DNA of 64,000 nt, from assembly GCF_027941955.1 (NCBI RefSeq), contig NZ_CP115960.1:1736001-1800000 (forward strand), in the 5' to 3' direction. The translations under genes and the position numbers were made by a program. Of the stretch, positions 53,714 to 63,120 are shown in pieces. The notes under the pieces are model-generated. The model was not told the DNA's origin and ran no database searches. It was given only the letters and a program-made list of their open reading frames with translations. The stretch is from Sphingomonas sp. 7/4-4 (GTDB lineage Bacteria; Pseudomonadota; Alphaproteobacteria; Sphingomonadales; Sphingomonadaceae). Positions within the stretch are counted from its first letter, which is position 1. Each line of letters opens with the position of its first letter.

Positions 53714-55598
53714 ATGGCGGACCTCCTTGCCCGCATCAAAATTCCCGCCAAGATCATGGGCCTGCTGCTGATGCTCGGCCTGATCACGCTGGGCGTCGCC
53801 TTCTATGGATCACGCGCGCTCACGAAGACCGACGCCGATTATGCGGTGCTGGTCGACGTCAAGCTTCCGATCACCACCAAGCTTGCCCGCGTGAACCGCC
53901 TCGGCTCGCAGATGCTCTATGCCAGCTATCGCGTCATGACCTATCCGGGCGGGTCCGCGGCAGGACGTGCCGCCGCGGAGGAAGAGCGCGCGTCGTACGA
54001 AACGGCCGTCAAGACGCTCGACGAGGTCAAGCAGATGGATCCCGGCATCGCCGCCGAGATCACGACGATCCGCGGAACTTTCGAGGAAATCCACAAGGGC
54101 GCCGTGGAGGCGATCGGCCATGGCAACCGCGACGAGAATGATGCCGCGCGCGCGATCCTCGCGGACCTCGACACCAAGGCAGTGACGATGGCGGCGGAGC
54201 TCATCAAGGCGAACGATCAGCGCATCGCCGACGCGCAGGCCCTTTCGAACGATCTTTCGGCAAGCGCCGGCAGCACTTCGACCACCATGCTCGTCGTCAG
54301 CCTGATTGCGATCGCAGTCGCGATAGGCATCGGCCTGCTCGTGTCGCGGCTGGGCATCACTGCGCCCATCGCCAGCCTTCAGGCGCGGATGAAGACGCTC
54401 GCCGAGGGCAACAACCAGGCCGACGTGCCGGGCACGGATCGCGGCGACGAGATCGGTGCGATGGCCAAGGCGGTCCTCGTGTTCCGCGAGGCGGCGATCG
54501 AGAAGGAGAAATCCGACGCGGCCAAGCAGAATCGCCGATGCCGAGCAGCAGCGCGTGGTCGAGACGCTCGAGGCCAATCTCGGCAAGCTCGCGCAAGGCG
54601 ACCTGACCAGCGAGATCAGCGAGGCATTCTCGCCGGCCTATGAATCGGTGAAGGTCAATTTCAACGGCGCCGTGGCCGAGCTCCGCGACCTGATCGGCAC
54701 GGTGATGGAAAGCGCCGCGACGATCCGCACCGGCTCGGGCGAGATCGCCCAGGCATCGGAGGATCTCGCGCGGCGCACCGAGGCCAATGCCGCGAGCCTC
54801 GAGGAGACGTCGGCGGCGGTGACCCAGATGGACGGCCGCCTCAAGGCGACTGCCGCATCCGCCAGCCGCACGGTCGAGCGTGCCGACGGCGCGATCGCCA
54901 CCGTGAGCGGCGGCCGCGGGATCGCCGACGAGGCCGTGCAAGCGATGACCCGCGTGGCCGACAGCGCCAAGGGCATCGACAGCGTGATCGAGGGCCTCGA
55001 CAAGATTGCCTTCCAGACCCGCGTGCTCGCGATGAACGCCGCGGTGGAAGCAGGCCGGGCCGGCGAAGCAGGCCGCGGCTTCGCGGTGGTCGCAGATCTC
55101 GTCTCGGCGCTCGCGATGCGCGCCGAAGAGGAAGCCGGCCGCGCCCGCGACCAGCTGACCGCGACCCAGACCGACATCGTCGCGGCAGTCGAGATGGTCC
55201 AGAAGGTCGACGGCGCGCTCGCCGACATCTCGGGCGACGTTGCCGAAGTGCACAGCCTGCTCAACCAGATGGCGACCGACAACCAGGCGCAGTCGACGGC
55301 GATCACCCAGATCTCGGTGGCGATCGGCACGATGGACCAGACGACCCAGCAGAATGCCGCAATGGTCGAGGAGACTTCGGCGGCGGCACGCAACCTCTCG
55401 GGCGAAGTCGCAGCGCTCAGCGAGCAGGCATCGAAGTTCAACGTCGGCAACGGCGCCCGCGTCGCCGCGGTGCGGACGCAGGTGCCGGCGAGGCCTGCGA
55501 GGACAGCCAAGGCGAACACCTATGTCTCGCCGGTCAAACCGCTGCCCGCCGCCGCGATGGCGAATGGTGCGGGCTCGGACGACTGGGCTTCGTTCTAG
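53714..55598 (+). CDS. Methyl-accepting chemotaxis protein, frame broken near 54530
   Basis: 627 residues after repair. Helix 1 ([19 protein letters not shown]), a four-helix-bundle-like periplasmic domain (35-190), helix 2 ([24 protein letters not shown]), HAMP ([45 protein letters not shown]), a linker, then the signalling tip around [47 protein letters not shown] and the ending [19 protein letters not shown]. The break occurs in the linker between HAMP and the signalling domain (AAKQN versus [13 protein letters not shown]) and needs one base removed or two added. It signals to the CheA-CheW complex encoded nearby. The tip residues [11 protein letters not shown] deviate from the consensus RSxxA. 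Confidence 0.88.
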
Positions 55599-55618
55599 TC
55601 CCGTTCGCCTAAAGAAAG

Positions 55619-55652
55619 GAGGGCGCCGTGGCAGAAGCTGCGACGCCCTTTT
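55619..55652 (+). terminator. Terminator after the chemoreceptor gene
   Basis: GGGCG/CGCCC outer stem (55621-55625 with 55644-55648) with an inner GCAG/CTGC stem, followed by TTTT, 23 bp after the stop. Confidence 0.75.
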
Positions 55653-55710
55653 CCGTTTCAATACTCCCTCGCGAAGCAGGGAGGATTTCCAAGTCGTGAA
55701 CCCATAAACT

Positions 55711-55744
55711 GGAACGGCAGCTAACGCCCCACTTGCGGTCATTG
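55711..55744. repeat. Dispersed short repeat, copy 1
   Basis: Contains ACGGCAGCTAACGCCCCACT followed by TGCGGTCATTG. Similar copies lie at about 56062-56092 and 56263-56290. The core GCTAAC-N-CCCA-TT-NC-GG-CATTG is recognisable in all. This resembles dispersed intergenic repeats of sphingomonads. Confidence 0.55.
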
Positions 55745-55768
55745 TGGTGATAAGCGAAGCTGCCCGAC

Positions 55769-56074
55769 ATGGCATTGATTGATCCGATCAAAGACCCTCT
55801 TGGCACGATACGCAAGCAGCCGCCCAGCTTCTTCCGCCGCCTTGCAAGGTGGTGGACCGCTATTGGCTTCCTTCTCCTTGTATTTGCGAGCGTTCTGGCC
55901 GTCGCGCATTACGGCTACGGCGTTCCAATTTATGATAAGAACACTGGGCAGATAAGTGATCCAACCACAGTAGCTGCTATTCTTACTATGCTTGGACTTG
56001 GCGGCCTTTTCTTCGCTATCCTCGGTATCCTCATCCTGCGGGCGTTACGGTTGAACAACCCCAACGGCAGCTAA
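55769..56074 (+). CDS. Hypothetical small membrane protein (101 residues)
   Basis: MALIDPIKDPLGTIRKQPPSFFRRLARWW is a basic N-terminus, then helix 1 (AIGFLLLVFASVLAVAHYG), a polar loop (VPIYDKNTGQISDP), helix 2 (TVAAILTMLGLGGLFFAILGILILRALR) and a short tail NNPNGS. Two-helix topology with both ends cytoplasmic is expected. The DNA is visibly less GC-rich than its neighbours, and the last residues and stop are provided by copy 2 of a dispersed repeat. No family recognised. It may have been acquired. Confidence 0.55.
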   Translation: MALIDPIKDPLGTIRKQPPSFFRRLARWWTAIGFLLLVFASVLAVAHYGYGVPIYDKNTGQISDPTTVAAILTMLGLGGLFFAILGILILRALRLNNPNGS

Positions 56075-56093
56075 CCACCCATTTGCAGACATG
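56062..56093. repeat. Dispersed short repeat, copy 2
   Basis: ACGGCAGCTAACCACCCATT followed by TGCAGACATG; 16 of the first 18 bases are the same as copy 1. It supplies the end of the 101-residue frame. Confidence 0.55.
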
Positions 56094-56262
56094 CTTGCAA
56101 TGTAGGATTTCGCCTGACAGCTTCATTTGGCTCTTTGACGTCGTAACGCCCCTGCTCGTGCGAAAGCGGGAGTATAATGCTGCCTGGCCCACACCATCCT
56201 GGATCGCCTGCGCAGGAACAGGCCAGAACCATGCAACCAGTGTGACCCTAGTGTGACCTTTC

Positions 56263-56290
56263 GCGGCTAACCACCCACTTCCGGCCATTG
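56263..56290. repeat. Dispersed short repeat, copy 3
   Basis: GCGGCTAACCACCCACTTCC followed by GGCCATTG; a shortened copy of the element at 55711. Confidence 0.5.
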
Positions 56291-56373
56291 GAATTTCAAG
56301 TCTACGGCCTTGTTATTTTATCCGGATTGGCTGGATCGCGAGCGCGAACAGCGAGATCGGATCGCCGCTGCGC

Positions 56374-56410
56374 AAACAAAAGGGCGCCGCAGCCAGCCGC
56401 GACGCCCTCC
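56374..56410 (-). terminator. Rho-independent terminator of flaF
   Basis: On the minus strand GGGCGTCGC pairs with GCGGCGCCC around a GGCTGGCT-type loop, then TTTTGTTT. It starts about 20 bp after the flaF stop. Confidence 0.8.
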
Positions 56411-56429
56411 AGGATCCGAGGGAATAGGC

Positions 56430-56789
56430 TCAGGCCGCGAGACGCTGGCCGCGCAAGCCTTCCATGATCGTACGGTTGAGCGAGATCAGCTCCCCGATCG
56501 ACTCGCGCCCGGCGACGACGTCGCTGGTGAAGCGTTCGACCCACAGGCCTAGGGAAATGATCTGCGCGCGCAGCTCGCGCGGCAGGCCGTTGCCCGTCGC
56601 GCCGCAATCGGTGACGAAGGCCGACCACATCTCGCGGTTGCGATGGAGCGGCGGCATTATCATCGCGCCCTTCAATCCGGCGGTTTCGGCGTCCATCATC
56701 TCGCCGGTGATCTCGCTCATCAGCCGGAATTCGGCCGAGCGCGGCGTTTCCGCCCGGCTTCGGGCGGTCTGGTAGGCAGTGAGAGTCAT
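56430..56789 (-). CDS. flaF: Flagellar biosynthesis regulator FlaF
   Basis: 119 residues. AYQTARSRAETPRSAEFRLMSEITGEMMDAE, followed by LHRNREMWSAFVTDCGATGNGLPRELRAQIISLGLWVERFTSDVV, is the FlaF family pattern, with the invariant NR.LW..F..D...NGLP..LRA.I. In Caulobacter FlaF acts with FlbT to control flagellin translation and assembly. No flagellin or flbT gene is in the window. It is divergent from motA across about 208 bp. Confidence 0.93.
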   Translation of the reverse strand: MTLTAYQTARSRAETPRSAEFRLMSEITGEMMDAETAGLKGAMIMPPLHRNREMWSAFVTDCGATGNGLPRELRAQIISLGLWVERFTSDVVAGRESIGELISLNRTIMEGLRGQRLAA

Positions 56790-56997
56790 GCGGGCTCCTT
56801 TGCAGACTCTTCATTCTAGGAAGATTTCGCCGAGCTGGCCCTCGCCCTCCCTATAAGAATCATGCGTCCACCGATGCAGGGCGAATTTTCAGGGAAACTG
56901 CATTGGCCGCCTGAGCAAAAACACGCCGCACCGCAACGCAGCCCGCCAATCCGTCCTATAATTCTGGAAACACCAGAGAAAGAAGTGCGGCACCGTC

Positions 56998-57881
56998 ATG
57001 CTGAACGGCGTAGGTTTCCTCATTATCCTGAGCTGCGTCTTCGGCAGCTTCGTGATCTCGGGCGGCAAGTTCGAGATCATCGCACACGCGTTGCCGCATG
57101 AGATGATGGCGATCGCCGGCGCGGCGATCGGCGCCTTCATCGTCTCCAATTCGATGGCGACGGTGAAGAAGGCCGGCGGCGGCATCATGCGCGCATTCAG
57201 GGGCGGCCGCTGGAAGGCGCAGGACTATAAGGACCTGCTCACTTTGCTGTTCAGCGTCCTCTCCATTTTCCGCAAAAGCGGCGCCACCGCGCTGGAACCG
57301 CATCTCGACGCTCCCGAGGAGAGCGACCTCTTCAAGCCGTATCCACGGCTGCTGAAGGATCACCATCTGATCGAGTTCATCTGCGACTATCTGCGGATGA
57401 TGACGGTCAATTTCGAGGATCCGCATCAGCTCGAAGCCGCGATGGACGCGGACATCGAAAGGCATCACCACGAAGAAGCCGGTCCGCAGCACGCGCTGCA
57501 GATCATGGCCGACGGCCTGCCCGCATTGGGCATCGTCGCCGCCGTGCTCGGCGTCATCAAGACGATGGGCTCGATCGATCAGCCGACCGAGATCCTCGGC
57601 GCGATGATCGGCGGCGCGCTGGTCGGCACCTTCCTCGGCGTGCTCCTCGCTTACTGCGTGGTGGGGCCGCTCGCCGCCAAGCTGATGGAAACGATCGAGG
57701 CGGACTCGAAACCCTTCTTCATCGCGAAGACCGCGATCGTCGCCTACGCCCAGAACCAGCCCGTGCAGGTCGCGATCGAGATCGCCCGGCGCATGACCCC
57801 TCGGCCTATGCGCCGAGCTTCCAGCAACTCGAAACTGCACTCGACGAGGCGAAAAATGGACTCAACCCTGCAACTGCCTGA
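56998..57881 (+). CDS. motA: Flagellar motor stator protein MotA, frame broken near 57797
   Basis: 294 residues after adding one C to the C4 run near 57797 (MTPPSAYAPSFQQLETALDEAKNGLNPATA). Four membrane helices are present; helices 3-4 contain GLPALGIVAAVLGVIKTMGSIDQPTEILGAMIGGALVGTFLGVLLAYCVVGPLA, which is typical MotA, and the cytoplasmic loop has RHHHEEAGPQHALQIMADGLPALGI. MotA forms the proton-driven stator with MotB, but no motB follows. The reconstructed end overlaps the next gene by 26 nt. Confidence 0.92.
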
Positions 57882-58173
57882 GGTGGATGACCGCTCGCTG
57901 CGGCTGCCGGCGCACGGCACCACCATCACGGCGGAAGACCTGCGCGTCCGCTTCGTCCTCGCCGCCGATCTCGACGACACGATCGAAGTCGATGCGTCAG
58001 AGGTCGAGAGCGTCGGTCAGGCCGTGCTCCAGCTCCTCGTCGCCGCGCGCGCCGAGGCTGCGGCCAACGGCCAGGGCTTCCGCATCGCCAATCCCAGCCA
58101 AGCCTTTGTCAATCGCGTGACCAGCTGCCGTCTGGCGGACGCGATCGGCCTCGATACCGGAGACGTTCTGTGA
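57856..58173 (+). CDS. STAS-domain protein in the chemotaxis operon
   Basis: 105 residues: MDSTLQLPEVDDRSLRLPAHG, then RFVLAADLDDTIEVDASEVESVGQAVLQLLVAARAEAAANGQGFRIANPSQAFVNRVTSCRLADAIGL, a STAS (SpoIIAA-like) fold with the usual Ser in EVESVGQ. Such small proteins regulate kinases or bind nucleotides. One is present between motA and cheY in related alphaproteobacterial che operons. A role in CheA control is inferred from position only. It is translationally coupled to cheY by a 4-nt overlap. Confidence 0.82.
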   Translation: MDSTLQLPEVDDRSLRLPAHGTTITAEDLRVRFVLAADLDDTIEVDASEVESVGQAVLQLLVAARAEAAANGQGFRIANPSQAFVNRVTSCRLADAIGLDTGDVL

Positions 58174-58535
58174 GCAAGTTGATCCTTACCGTCGATGACT
58201 CGGCGAGCATGCGCATGCTGCTCAAGACGTCGCTGACCGCGCAGGGCTATCGCATCGAGAGCGCCAATGACGGCCAGCACGGCCTCGAGCGCATGCACGA
58301 GGTTAAGCCCGATTTGCTGATCACCGACATCAACATGCCGAAGATGGACGGTTTCGAACTGATCGAGGCGGTCCGCGCCGAGAGCCAGTTCCGCGGCACC
58401 CCGATCCTCGTCCTCTCGACCGAATTCTCGGATGAGAAGAAGGCGCGCGCCCGCTCGGCCGGCGCCACCGGCTGGATCACCAAGCCCTTCGAATCGACCA
58501 AGCTGGGAGCGGCGATCCGCCGCGTCTGCCCGTGA
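58170..58535 (+). CDS. CheY-type response regulator 1
   Basis: 121 residues from a GTG. VDDSASM at 8-14, phospho-acceptor Asp53 (ITDINMPKMDG), Thr/Ser84-type VLSTEFS, and Lys105 in TKPF. A single receiver domain without output, as in CheY. It is coupled to cheA by a 4-nt overlap. Two CheYs exist in this operon, so one may act as a phosphate sink. Confidence 0.93.
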   Translation: MSKLILTVDDSASMRMLLKTSLTAQGYRIESANDGQHGLERMHEVKPDLLITDINMPKMDGFELIEAVRAESQFRGTPILVLSTEFSDEKKARARSAGATGWITKPFESTKLGAAIRRVCP

Positions 58536-60724
58536 GCGACGAACTCGACGAAATCCAGGCGATCTTCTTCGAAGAATGCACTGAGGGTCTCACCACCGCC
58601 GAGCAGGGCCTTTCGGCGATGCAGGCCGGCGACGTCTCTGCCGAGACGATCGCCGGCGTGTTTCGTGCGGTCCACTCGATCAAGGGCGGCGCCGGCGCGT
58701 TCGGCCATGCCGATCTGACGGCGTTCGCGCACAAGTTCGAGAATGTGCTCGACGAGGTTCGCGCGGGCAAGATCGCCCCGACCCCCGGCGTCGTGAAGGT
58801 GATGCTGAGCTCGTTCGACGTGCTCTCGGATCACGTCGAGACCGCCAAGGGCCTCGCACCCCGTCCCAACGACGCCGCCGCGCTCGCCGCACTCGAAAAG
58901 GTGCTCGCCGACAAGGGTGCGGAAGGCGGCGCTCCCGCCCCGGCCGCCCCTGCGCCTGCGCCCGTCGCCGCTGCGCCTGTAGTGCCGGCCGATGACGAAT
59001 TCGGCTTCACGCCCGTCGCCTTCTCGCTCGACGATTTCGATACCCCCGCCGCACCCGCAGCGGAAACGGCGAGCTGGACGATCCGCTTCAAGCCGTCGCG
59101 CGCGGCGCTCGCCAATGCCGGTGAGCCGCTGCTCCTCATCCGCGAGCTCGAGACGCTCGGCGCGACGATCGAATCGGTCGACGTCTCCGACGTGCCGCCG
59201 CTGCGCGATCTCGATCCCGAGAATGCCTATCTCACCTGGGTGCTCAGCATGCCTGGCGACGTTCCGCAGAACGACATCGACGACTGCTTCGATTTCGTCG
59301 CGCCGGATTCGTTGATCGAAGTGACACGCAACGAAGTCGCGGCCCCTGCCCCGGCTTTCGAGCCCATTCCGGCACCCGAGTTCGAGCCGATCGTCGAGGA
59401 CTTCATCCCGTTCGTGCCGGTCATGGCGTCGATCGAGGATCTGACCGCGCAGGTTCAGCAGGTCGTGGCCGATCTCGCCGCGACGCCGATGACGCCGACC
59501 CCGGCACCCGTGATCCCGAGCGAGAGCGCGGCGCCCAAGCCTGCCGGCGAGGCGGCGCAGACGATCCGCGTCGACCTGTCGAAGCTCGATCTGCTGCTCA
59601 ACCTCGTCGGCGAGCTGGTGATCCGCAACTCGATCCTCGCCGACCGGCTGTCGCCCGCCGACCGCCAACGCGTCGAACTGCCCGAGCTGGCGCGCCTCAC
59701 GCGCCAGATCCAGGACAATGTCATGTCGCTGCGCGCGCAGCCGATCAAGCAGGCCTTCAGCCGGGTGCCGCGCATGCTGCGCGATCTCTCGGTCGAGACC
59801 GGCAAGCAGATCGAGCTCGAGACAGTCGGCGAGACCACCGAAGTCGACAAGGGCGTGATCGAGAAGATCGGTGACCCGCTCACCCACATGATCCGCAACG
59901 CCGCCGATCACGGTCTGGAAAGCACCGAAGAGCGCATCGCCGCGGGCAAGTCGCCCGCCGGCACGATCAAGCTCTCGGCCGAGCAGAAGGGCGCCCGCAT
60001 CTTCGTCCGCGTCCAGGACAATGGCCGCGGCATCAACCGCGAACGCGTCAAGGCCAAGGCGATCGAAAAGGGCATCATCTCGGCCGATGCGGTCCTCTCG
60101 AATGAAGAGATCGATCAGCTGATCTGCGCGCCCGGCTTCTCGACCGCCGAGACGATCTCGAACATCTCGGGTCGTGGCGTCGGCATGGACGTGGTGCGTT
60201 CGAACGTGGAAGCGCTCGGCGGCCGCGTCGAGATCCACTCGGTCCCCGGCGAAGGCACGACCTTCACGATGATCCTGCCGCTGACGCTCGCGATCCTCGA
60301 CGGCATGATCGTCCGCCTCGCCAGCCAGCGCTTCGTCCTGCCGCTCGCGCATGTGCTCGAGACCGTCCAGCCCGAGCCGGGCCAGGTCAAGCGCACCTCG
60401 CCCGACACCGAAGTGATCGACATGCGCGGCGAATATGTCCCCGTGAAGCGCGCGACCGAGATCTTCGGCCTCAACGACGATCGTCTCGTCGAGGACTCGC
60501 TGGTCGTCATCGTCGAGAGCGAACACGGCAAGGTCGGCCTCGTCGTCGATACGATCGACGACCGCCGCGAAGTGGTGATCAAGAGCCTCGACCAGAATCT
60601 CCACCCGATCCGCGGCCTCGGCGGCGCCACCATCCTCGGTGACGGCTCGATCGCGCTCATCCTCGACATCGAGGCGCTCGTCGCCTCCGCCAACCGCTAC
60701 ACCCCCAAAGGACTGGCCGCATGA
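58532..60724 (+). CDS. cheA: Chemotaxis histidine kinase CheA
   Basis: 730 residues, frame intact. Hpt domain with phospho-His48 (AVHSIKGGAGAFG). An Ala/Pro-rich linker (120-150) precedes a second, divergent P2-like segment (175-265). The dimerisation domain starts IRVDLSKLDLLLNLVGELVI, the ATPase domain has HMIRNAADHGLES, DNGRGI and GRGVGMDVVRSNVEALGG, and the C-terminal CheW-like domain starts ILPLTLAILDGMIVRL and ends LGGATILGDGSIALILDIE. It phosphorylates CheY and CheB in response to the chemoreceptor. It overlaps cheY and cheW. Confidence 0.97.
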   Translation: MSDELDEIQAIFFEECTEGLTTAEQGLSAMQAGDVSAETIAGVFRAVHSIKGGAGAFGHADLTAFAHKFENVLDEVRAGKIAPTPGVVKVMLSSFDVLSDHVETAKGLAPRPNDAAALAALEKVLADKGAEGGAPAPAAPAPAPVAAAPVVPADDEFGFTPVAFSLDDFDTPAAPAAETASWTIRFKPSRAALANAGEPLLLIRELETLGATIESVDVSDVPPLRDLDPENAYLTWVLSMPGDVPQNDIDDCFDFVAPDSLIEVTRNEVAAPAPAFEPIPAPEFEPIVEDFIPFVPVMASIEDLTAQVQQVVADLAATPMTPTPAPVIPSESAAPKPAGEAAQTIRVDLSKLDLLLNLVGELVIRNSILADRLSPADRQRVELPELARLTRQIQDNVMSLRAQPIKQAFSRVPRMLRDLSVETGKQIELETVGETTEVDKGVIEKIGDPLTHMIRNAADHGLESTEERIAAGKSPAGTIKLSAEQKGARIFVRVQDNGRGINRERVKAKAIEKGIISADAVLSNEEIDQLICAPGFSTAETISNISGRGVGMDVVRSNVEALGGRVEIHSVPGEGTTFTMILPLTLAILDGMIVRLASQRFVLPLAHVLETVQPEPGQVKRTSPDTEVIDMRGEYVPVKRATEIFGLNDDRLVEDSLVVIVESEHGKVGLVVDTIDDRREVVIKSLDQNLHPIRGLGGATILGDGSIALILDIEALVASANRYTPKGLAA

Positions 60725-61215
60725 CCACCAAGACTGAAACCGCGAGCGACTGCAAGATCGTCACCTTCACGCTCGGCAAGCAGACCTTCGGGATCGACAT
60801 GGGTGCGCTCATCGAGATCCGCGAATGGGACGAGCCCACGCCGCTGCCCAACGTTCCGACCTTCATCAAGGGCGTGAGCAATCTGCGCGGCAACGTCATC
60901 CCGGTCGTCGGGCTCGCCGAGCGGCTGGGCTGGGAACCGAGCGCGATTCATGCGCGCTCGTGCATCCTTGTCGTCAGCATCGCGGGCAAGCAGGCGGGCT
61001 TCCTCGTCGACGAAGTCAACGACATCGTCGGGATCACGCGCAGCGAGATCCAGCCGGCCCCCGACGTCGAGACGATCGAAGCCAGCGTGATCGACGGGCT
61101 GGTGCGCATCACCACCCGCGCCAAGGACGGCACCCGCGACGAGAACGGCACGATGGTGCTGCTGCTCGATCTCGAGGCGCTGAGCCTGACCAGGCATCTG
61201 GACATGGCAGCGTGA
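60721..61215 (+). CDS. cheW: Chemotaxis adaptor protein CheW
   Basis: 164 residues. KIVTFTLGKQTFGIDMGALIEIREW, FIKGVSNLRGNVIPVVGLAERLG and the DEVNDIV segment followed by LLLDLEALS are the CheW SH3-like double barrel motifs. It bridges the receptor and CheA. It overlaps cheA by 4 nt and cheR by 4 nt. Confidence 0.96.
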   Translation: MTTKTETASDCKIVTFTLGKQTFGIDMGALIEIREWDEPTPLPNVPTFIKGVSNLRGNVIPVVGLAERLGWEPSAIHARSCILVVSIAGKQAGFLVDEVNDIVGITRSEIQPAPDVETIEASVIDGLVRITTRAKDGTRDENGTMVLLLDLEALSLTRHLDMAA

Positions 61216-62089
61216 GCCCCGCCGGGGGCGCCGCGGCGCTCGCCGGCGGCAATGCGATGGCTGCGGCGAATGCGGAGCTGATGCCCCGCGATTTCGCCGC
61301 GATCGCCGCGATCATGCACAGCGACGCCCGGATCGAACTGAGCGAAGCCAAGACCACGCTGGTCCAGTCCCGCCTCGCGCGGCGGCTGCGCGAACATGGC
61401 CTCGCCCGCTTCTCGGAATATGTCGCACTGGTCCAGTCGGATGCGCAGGAACGGCATGCGATGGTGGTCGCGCTGACCACCAACCACACGCATTTCTTCC
61501 GCGAGCCGCATCACTTCGATCATTTCCGCGAGCACGTCCTGCCGGTGCTCAAGCGCAAACAGGGTCCGGTGCGGATCTGGTCGGCGGGCTGCTCTTCGGG
61601 GAAGAGGTCTATACGATCGCGATGTGCCTGCTGGGGCCGGACCGCACCTCGGCGACCTGGCTGCGCAGTGCCGATGTCCGCTTGCTGGCGACCGATATCG
61701 CGCCGCATGTCGTCGAATCCGTGGCGCGCGGTTTCTACGCGGAGAATGTCGCGTCGGGCGTTCCTGAACCGTATCACAGCGCCTGGATGCGGCCCGCGCC
61801 GGGCGGGTTCGTGGTGGCCGAGGAAGCCCGCCGATTGGTCACCGCGCGGGTTTTGAACCTGTTCGAGAAATGGCCGCTAAAAGCCCAGTATGACGTGATC
61901 TTCTGCCGCAACGTGATGATCTATTTCGGCGATCCCGCGAAGGAGGAGCTGGAAGAACGTTTCGTCAACCAGCTCGCGCAGGGCGGCCACCTCTATATCG
62001 GCCATTCCGAGCGGCTGATCGGTCCGGCGGCCAGCCGGATGAAGTCCTGCGGCCACACCATTTACGCCAAGCCGGAGATCCGGGGATGA
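61212..62089 (+). CDS. cheR: Chemoreceptor glutamate methyltransferase CheR, frame broken near 61601
   Basis: 292 residues after adding one G to the G4 run near 61598-61601. The GTG start overlaps the cheW stop. N-terminal helical domain (FAAIAAIMHSDARIELSEAKTTLVQSRLARRLREHG), TTNHTHFFREPHHFDHFREHVLP (the CheR signature), the SAM site WSAGCSSGEEVYTIAMCLLGP across the break, LATDIAPHVVESVARGFY, and CRNVMIYF. It adds methyl groups from SAM to receptor glutamates for adaptation. Confidence 0.93.
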
Positions 62090-63120
62090 GACCGGTACGT
62101 ACCCTGATCGTCGACGACAGCGCGTCGATGCGAGCGACGCTGAAGCGCATGCTTTCGGCCGATCCCGAGATCGAAGTCGTCGGCATGGCGCCCGAGCCGT
62201 TCGCGGCACGCGACATGATCAAGACGCTCAACCCCGACGTGTTGACGCTCGACGTCGAGATGCCGGGGATGGATGGCCTGTCCTTCCTCGAGCGCATCAT
62301 GCGCCTCCGGCCGATGCCGGTGGTGATGTGCTCGACGCTCACCGCACGCGGCGCCGAAGTGACGATCGAGGCGCTGCGTCTCGGCGCGGTTGATTATGTC
62401 ACCAAGCCTTCGGGCACACCCGAGGATATCGAGCGCGACGCCACTCTGCTGTGCGAGAAGGTCAAGACCGCCGCACGCTCGATCGCCCGCGCCGGCCCGA
62501 CCCGCCTGCCCCAGCAGCCCAGCGTCGCCGGCGGCGCGACCGGCAAGCTGATCGCGATCGGATCGTCGACCGGCGGCGTCGAGGCGCTGTTCTCGCTGTT
62601 GCCCGCCTTGCCCGCCGACTGCCCGCCGGTGCTGATCGTCCAGCATATGCCGTCGAGCTTCACCCGCAGCTTCGCCCAGCGGCTCGACGCCGAATGCAGC
62701 GTCAGGGTCGTGGAAGCTACGGAAGGCGCAACGGTGCAGCCGGGAACCGTCTATATTGCACCTGGGGGCGACACGCACATGGAGCTCTCCGGCGGCATCG
62801 CCGGGCGCATCAAGCTGCGTACCGGTGATCTCGTCACCGGACATCGGCCCTCGGTCGACGTGCTGTTCCGTTCGGTGGTGCCGCTGGGCGCCGCGGCGGT
62901 GGGCGCGATCCTGACCGGAATGGGTCAGGACGGTGCGGAGGGTCTGCTGGCGATGCGTCGGGCCGGTGCCCGCACGCTCGGCCAGAGCCGCGACACCTGC
63001 GTCGTGTGGGGCATGCCCCGCGCGGCGAAGGAACTCGGCGCGGTCGAGAAGGAAGTTGGTTTGTCTGCCATGCCTGAGGCGATCCTCAAGGCATGCCGTG
63101 AGAAGGTTGGGAGCGTCTGA
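62086..63120 (+). CDS. cheB: Chemotaxis-specific methylesterase/deamidase CheB
   Basis: 344 residues. Receiver domain with phospho-Asp56 (LTLDVEMPGMDGLSFL). The catalytic domain has the serine in IGSSTGGVEAL, the histidine in IVQHMPSSFTRSFAQRL, and the aspartate in MGQDGAEGLLAMRRAGA. It removes methyl groups added by CheR. It overlaps cheR by 4 nt. Confidence 0.96.
   Translation: MRPVRTLIVDDSASMRATLKRMLSADPEIEVVGMAPEPFAARDMIKTLNPDVLTLDVEMPGMDGLSFLERIMRLRPMPVVMCSTLTARGAEVTIEALRLGAVDYVTKPSGTPEDIERDATLLCEKVKTAARSIARAGPTRLPQQPSVAGGATGKLIAIGSSTGGVEALFSLLPALPADCPPVLIVQHMPSSFTRSFAQRLDAECSVRVVEATEGATVQPGTVYIAPGGDTHMELSGGIAGRIKLRTGDLVTGHRPSVDVLFRSVVPLGAAAVGAILTGMGQDGAEGLLAMRRAGARTLGQSRDTCVVWGMPRAAKELGAVEKEVGLSAMPEAILKACREKVGSV

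Larger units (their letters stand above)
56075..56429. other. Low-GC intergenic stretch with repeats and a terminator
   Basis: About 355 bp between the small membrane protein and flaF. It holds part of repeat copy 2, repeat copy 3 and the flaF terminator at its end. Short ORFs here look like chance frames. Confidence 0.5.

Noticed and set aside
55783..55796. TTGAT-CCG-ATCAA resembling an Fnr/FixK box
   Set aside because: The spacing is one base short of the TTGAT-N4-ATCAA consensus, and it lies inside a coding frame.
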